Below are positions 63,721 through 64,000 of a stretch of DNA of 64,000 nt, piece by piece. The notes beneath the pieces are model-generated. The model was not told the DNA's origin, did no database searches, and saw only the letters and a list, made by a program, of their open reading frames with translations. Positions within the stretch are counted from its first letter, which is position 1. Every line of letters begins with the position of its first letter. Source of the DNA: Oscillatoriales cyanobacterium (GTDB taxonomy: Bacteria > Cyanobacteriota > Cyanobacteriia > Cyanobacteriales > Laspinemataceae); the NCBI GenBank assembly GCA_011390955.1, contig JAABRM010000003.1, positions 1 through 64,000 on the forward strand. Reading direction: 5' to 3'. The translations under genes and the position numbers were made by a program.

Positions 63721-64000
63721 TTATTGCTCGATCGCCACGCGATCGCTGTCAGTTTTTCGTCGATAACCCAATAATTCTTCCTTAGTAACCGGGGTTCTTC
63801 TCAGAGTATCTAAAGGCACTAAAAACTCAGCTTTTTGCACTCTAATATCCAGGGCATCTAGGACAAATTTTACCTCCAAAAAACTGGCATCTTGGTAATC
63901 ATTATCCTCATAACGGCAAATTTGTTCTTCCGTCAAACCCGACAAATCTGCCAACTCTTTTTGGCTTAACTTTGCGGCCATCCGCGCCTTAATCAAAATT
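63721..64000 (-). CDS. XRE-family helix-turn-helix protein, N-terminus outside the window
   Basis: At least 92 residues, open to the window edge. The helix-turn-helix is KLSQKELADLSGLTEEQICR, in the position expected of Cro/C1 proteins, and 60 residues follow with LGYRRKTDSDRVAIEQ at the end. The true start lies beyond 64000. It may be an antitoxin or repressor; its partner, if any, would be upstream, out of view. Confidence 0.7.
   Translation of the reverse strand, partial: ILIKARMAAKLSQKELADLSGLTEEQICRYEDNDYQDASFLEVKFVLDALDIRVQKAEFLVPLDTLRRTPVTKEELLGYRRKTDSDRVAIEQ

Overview
The window is chromosomal DNA from a filamentous, probably oscillatorialean, cyanobacterium. The evidence is direct: the HIP1 octamer GCGATCGC recurs throughout, and the genes include acsF (oxygen-dependent chlorophyll cyclase), a CPP1-like J-like membrane protein, an SLH-domain OprB-type porin, DUF4336 and DUF2358 proteins, ClpC and a CIRCE-controlled groEL. 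Heptameric short tandem repeats and dispersed palindromic repeats fill the spacers. The genus is inferred and cannot be fixed from the sequence alone.

Layout. 1-11.4 kb: end of a TnpB transposon gene, clpC with a structured leader, a CPP1-like gene, an SLH porin, a PQ-rich exported protein and pgeF. 11.8-21 kb: two very large uncharacterised proteins (an SF2-helicase-like NTPase of 1262 aa and a 1015-aa partner candidate) plus a DUF697-type GTPase. 21-31 kb: a ten-copy 41/42-bp tandem array, a strongly structured spacer, two PIN-type toxin-antitoxin pairs (DUF433/DUF5615 and UPF0175/DUF3368), a Get3/ArsA-like ATPase, a DUF4336 protein, a HIRAN-type protein and an exported beta-rich protein. 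30.6-39.8 kb: acsF, groEL, an Nfu scaffold, a GH57 glucan-active enzyme and an AAA+ ATPase of the contractile-injection-system type. 40-45.4 kb: a Uma2 protein, a 976-aa DUF4157 putative injected effector with a small partner gene, and a second DUF433/DUF5615 pair. 45.7-51.3 kb: dacB, then the lipid cluster plsX-fabH-fabD-plsC. 51.6-64 kb: a YdcF-like protein, a tRNA-Arg(CCU) gene split by a group I intron carrying a LAGLIDADG gene, a lipase, an asparaginase, initiator tRNA, a degenerate DUF697 GTPase, two Uma2 genes, a repeat-filled region with a broken VapC, an M23 peptidase, birA, a RelE-like toxin-antitoxin pair and the end of an XRE regulator.

Working together: plsX-fabH-fabD-plsC forms one same-strand set for fatty-acid initiation and phosphatidate synthesis. 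clpC and groEL are proteostasis genes, with groEL under HrcA/CIRCE. The AAA+ ATPase and the DUF4157 protein both belong to families known from extracellular contractile injection systems, but no sheath, tube or baseplate gene lies in the window. The toxin-antitoxin and Uma2 genes, solo antitoxin, broken vapC, miniature inverted-repeat elements and repeats mark 21-30 kb, 39-46 kb and 57-64 kb as accessory DNA.

The most notable items are the split tRNA-Arg(CCU), whose intron-encoded LAGLIDADG protein appears to have lost both catalytic aspartates; the uncharacterised helicase and 1015-aa pair; the DUF4157 effector with its partner; and the tandem array with adjoining structured element.
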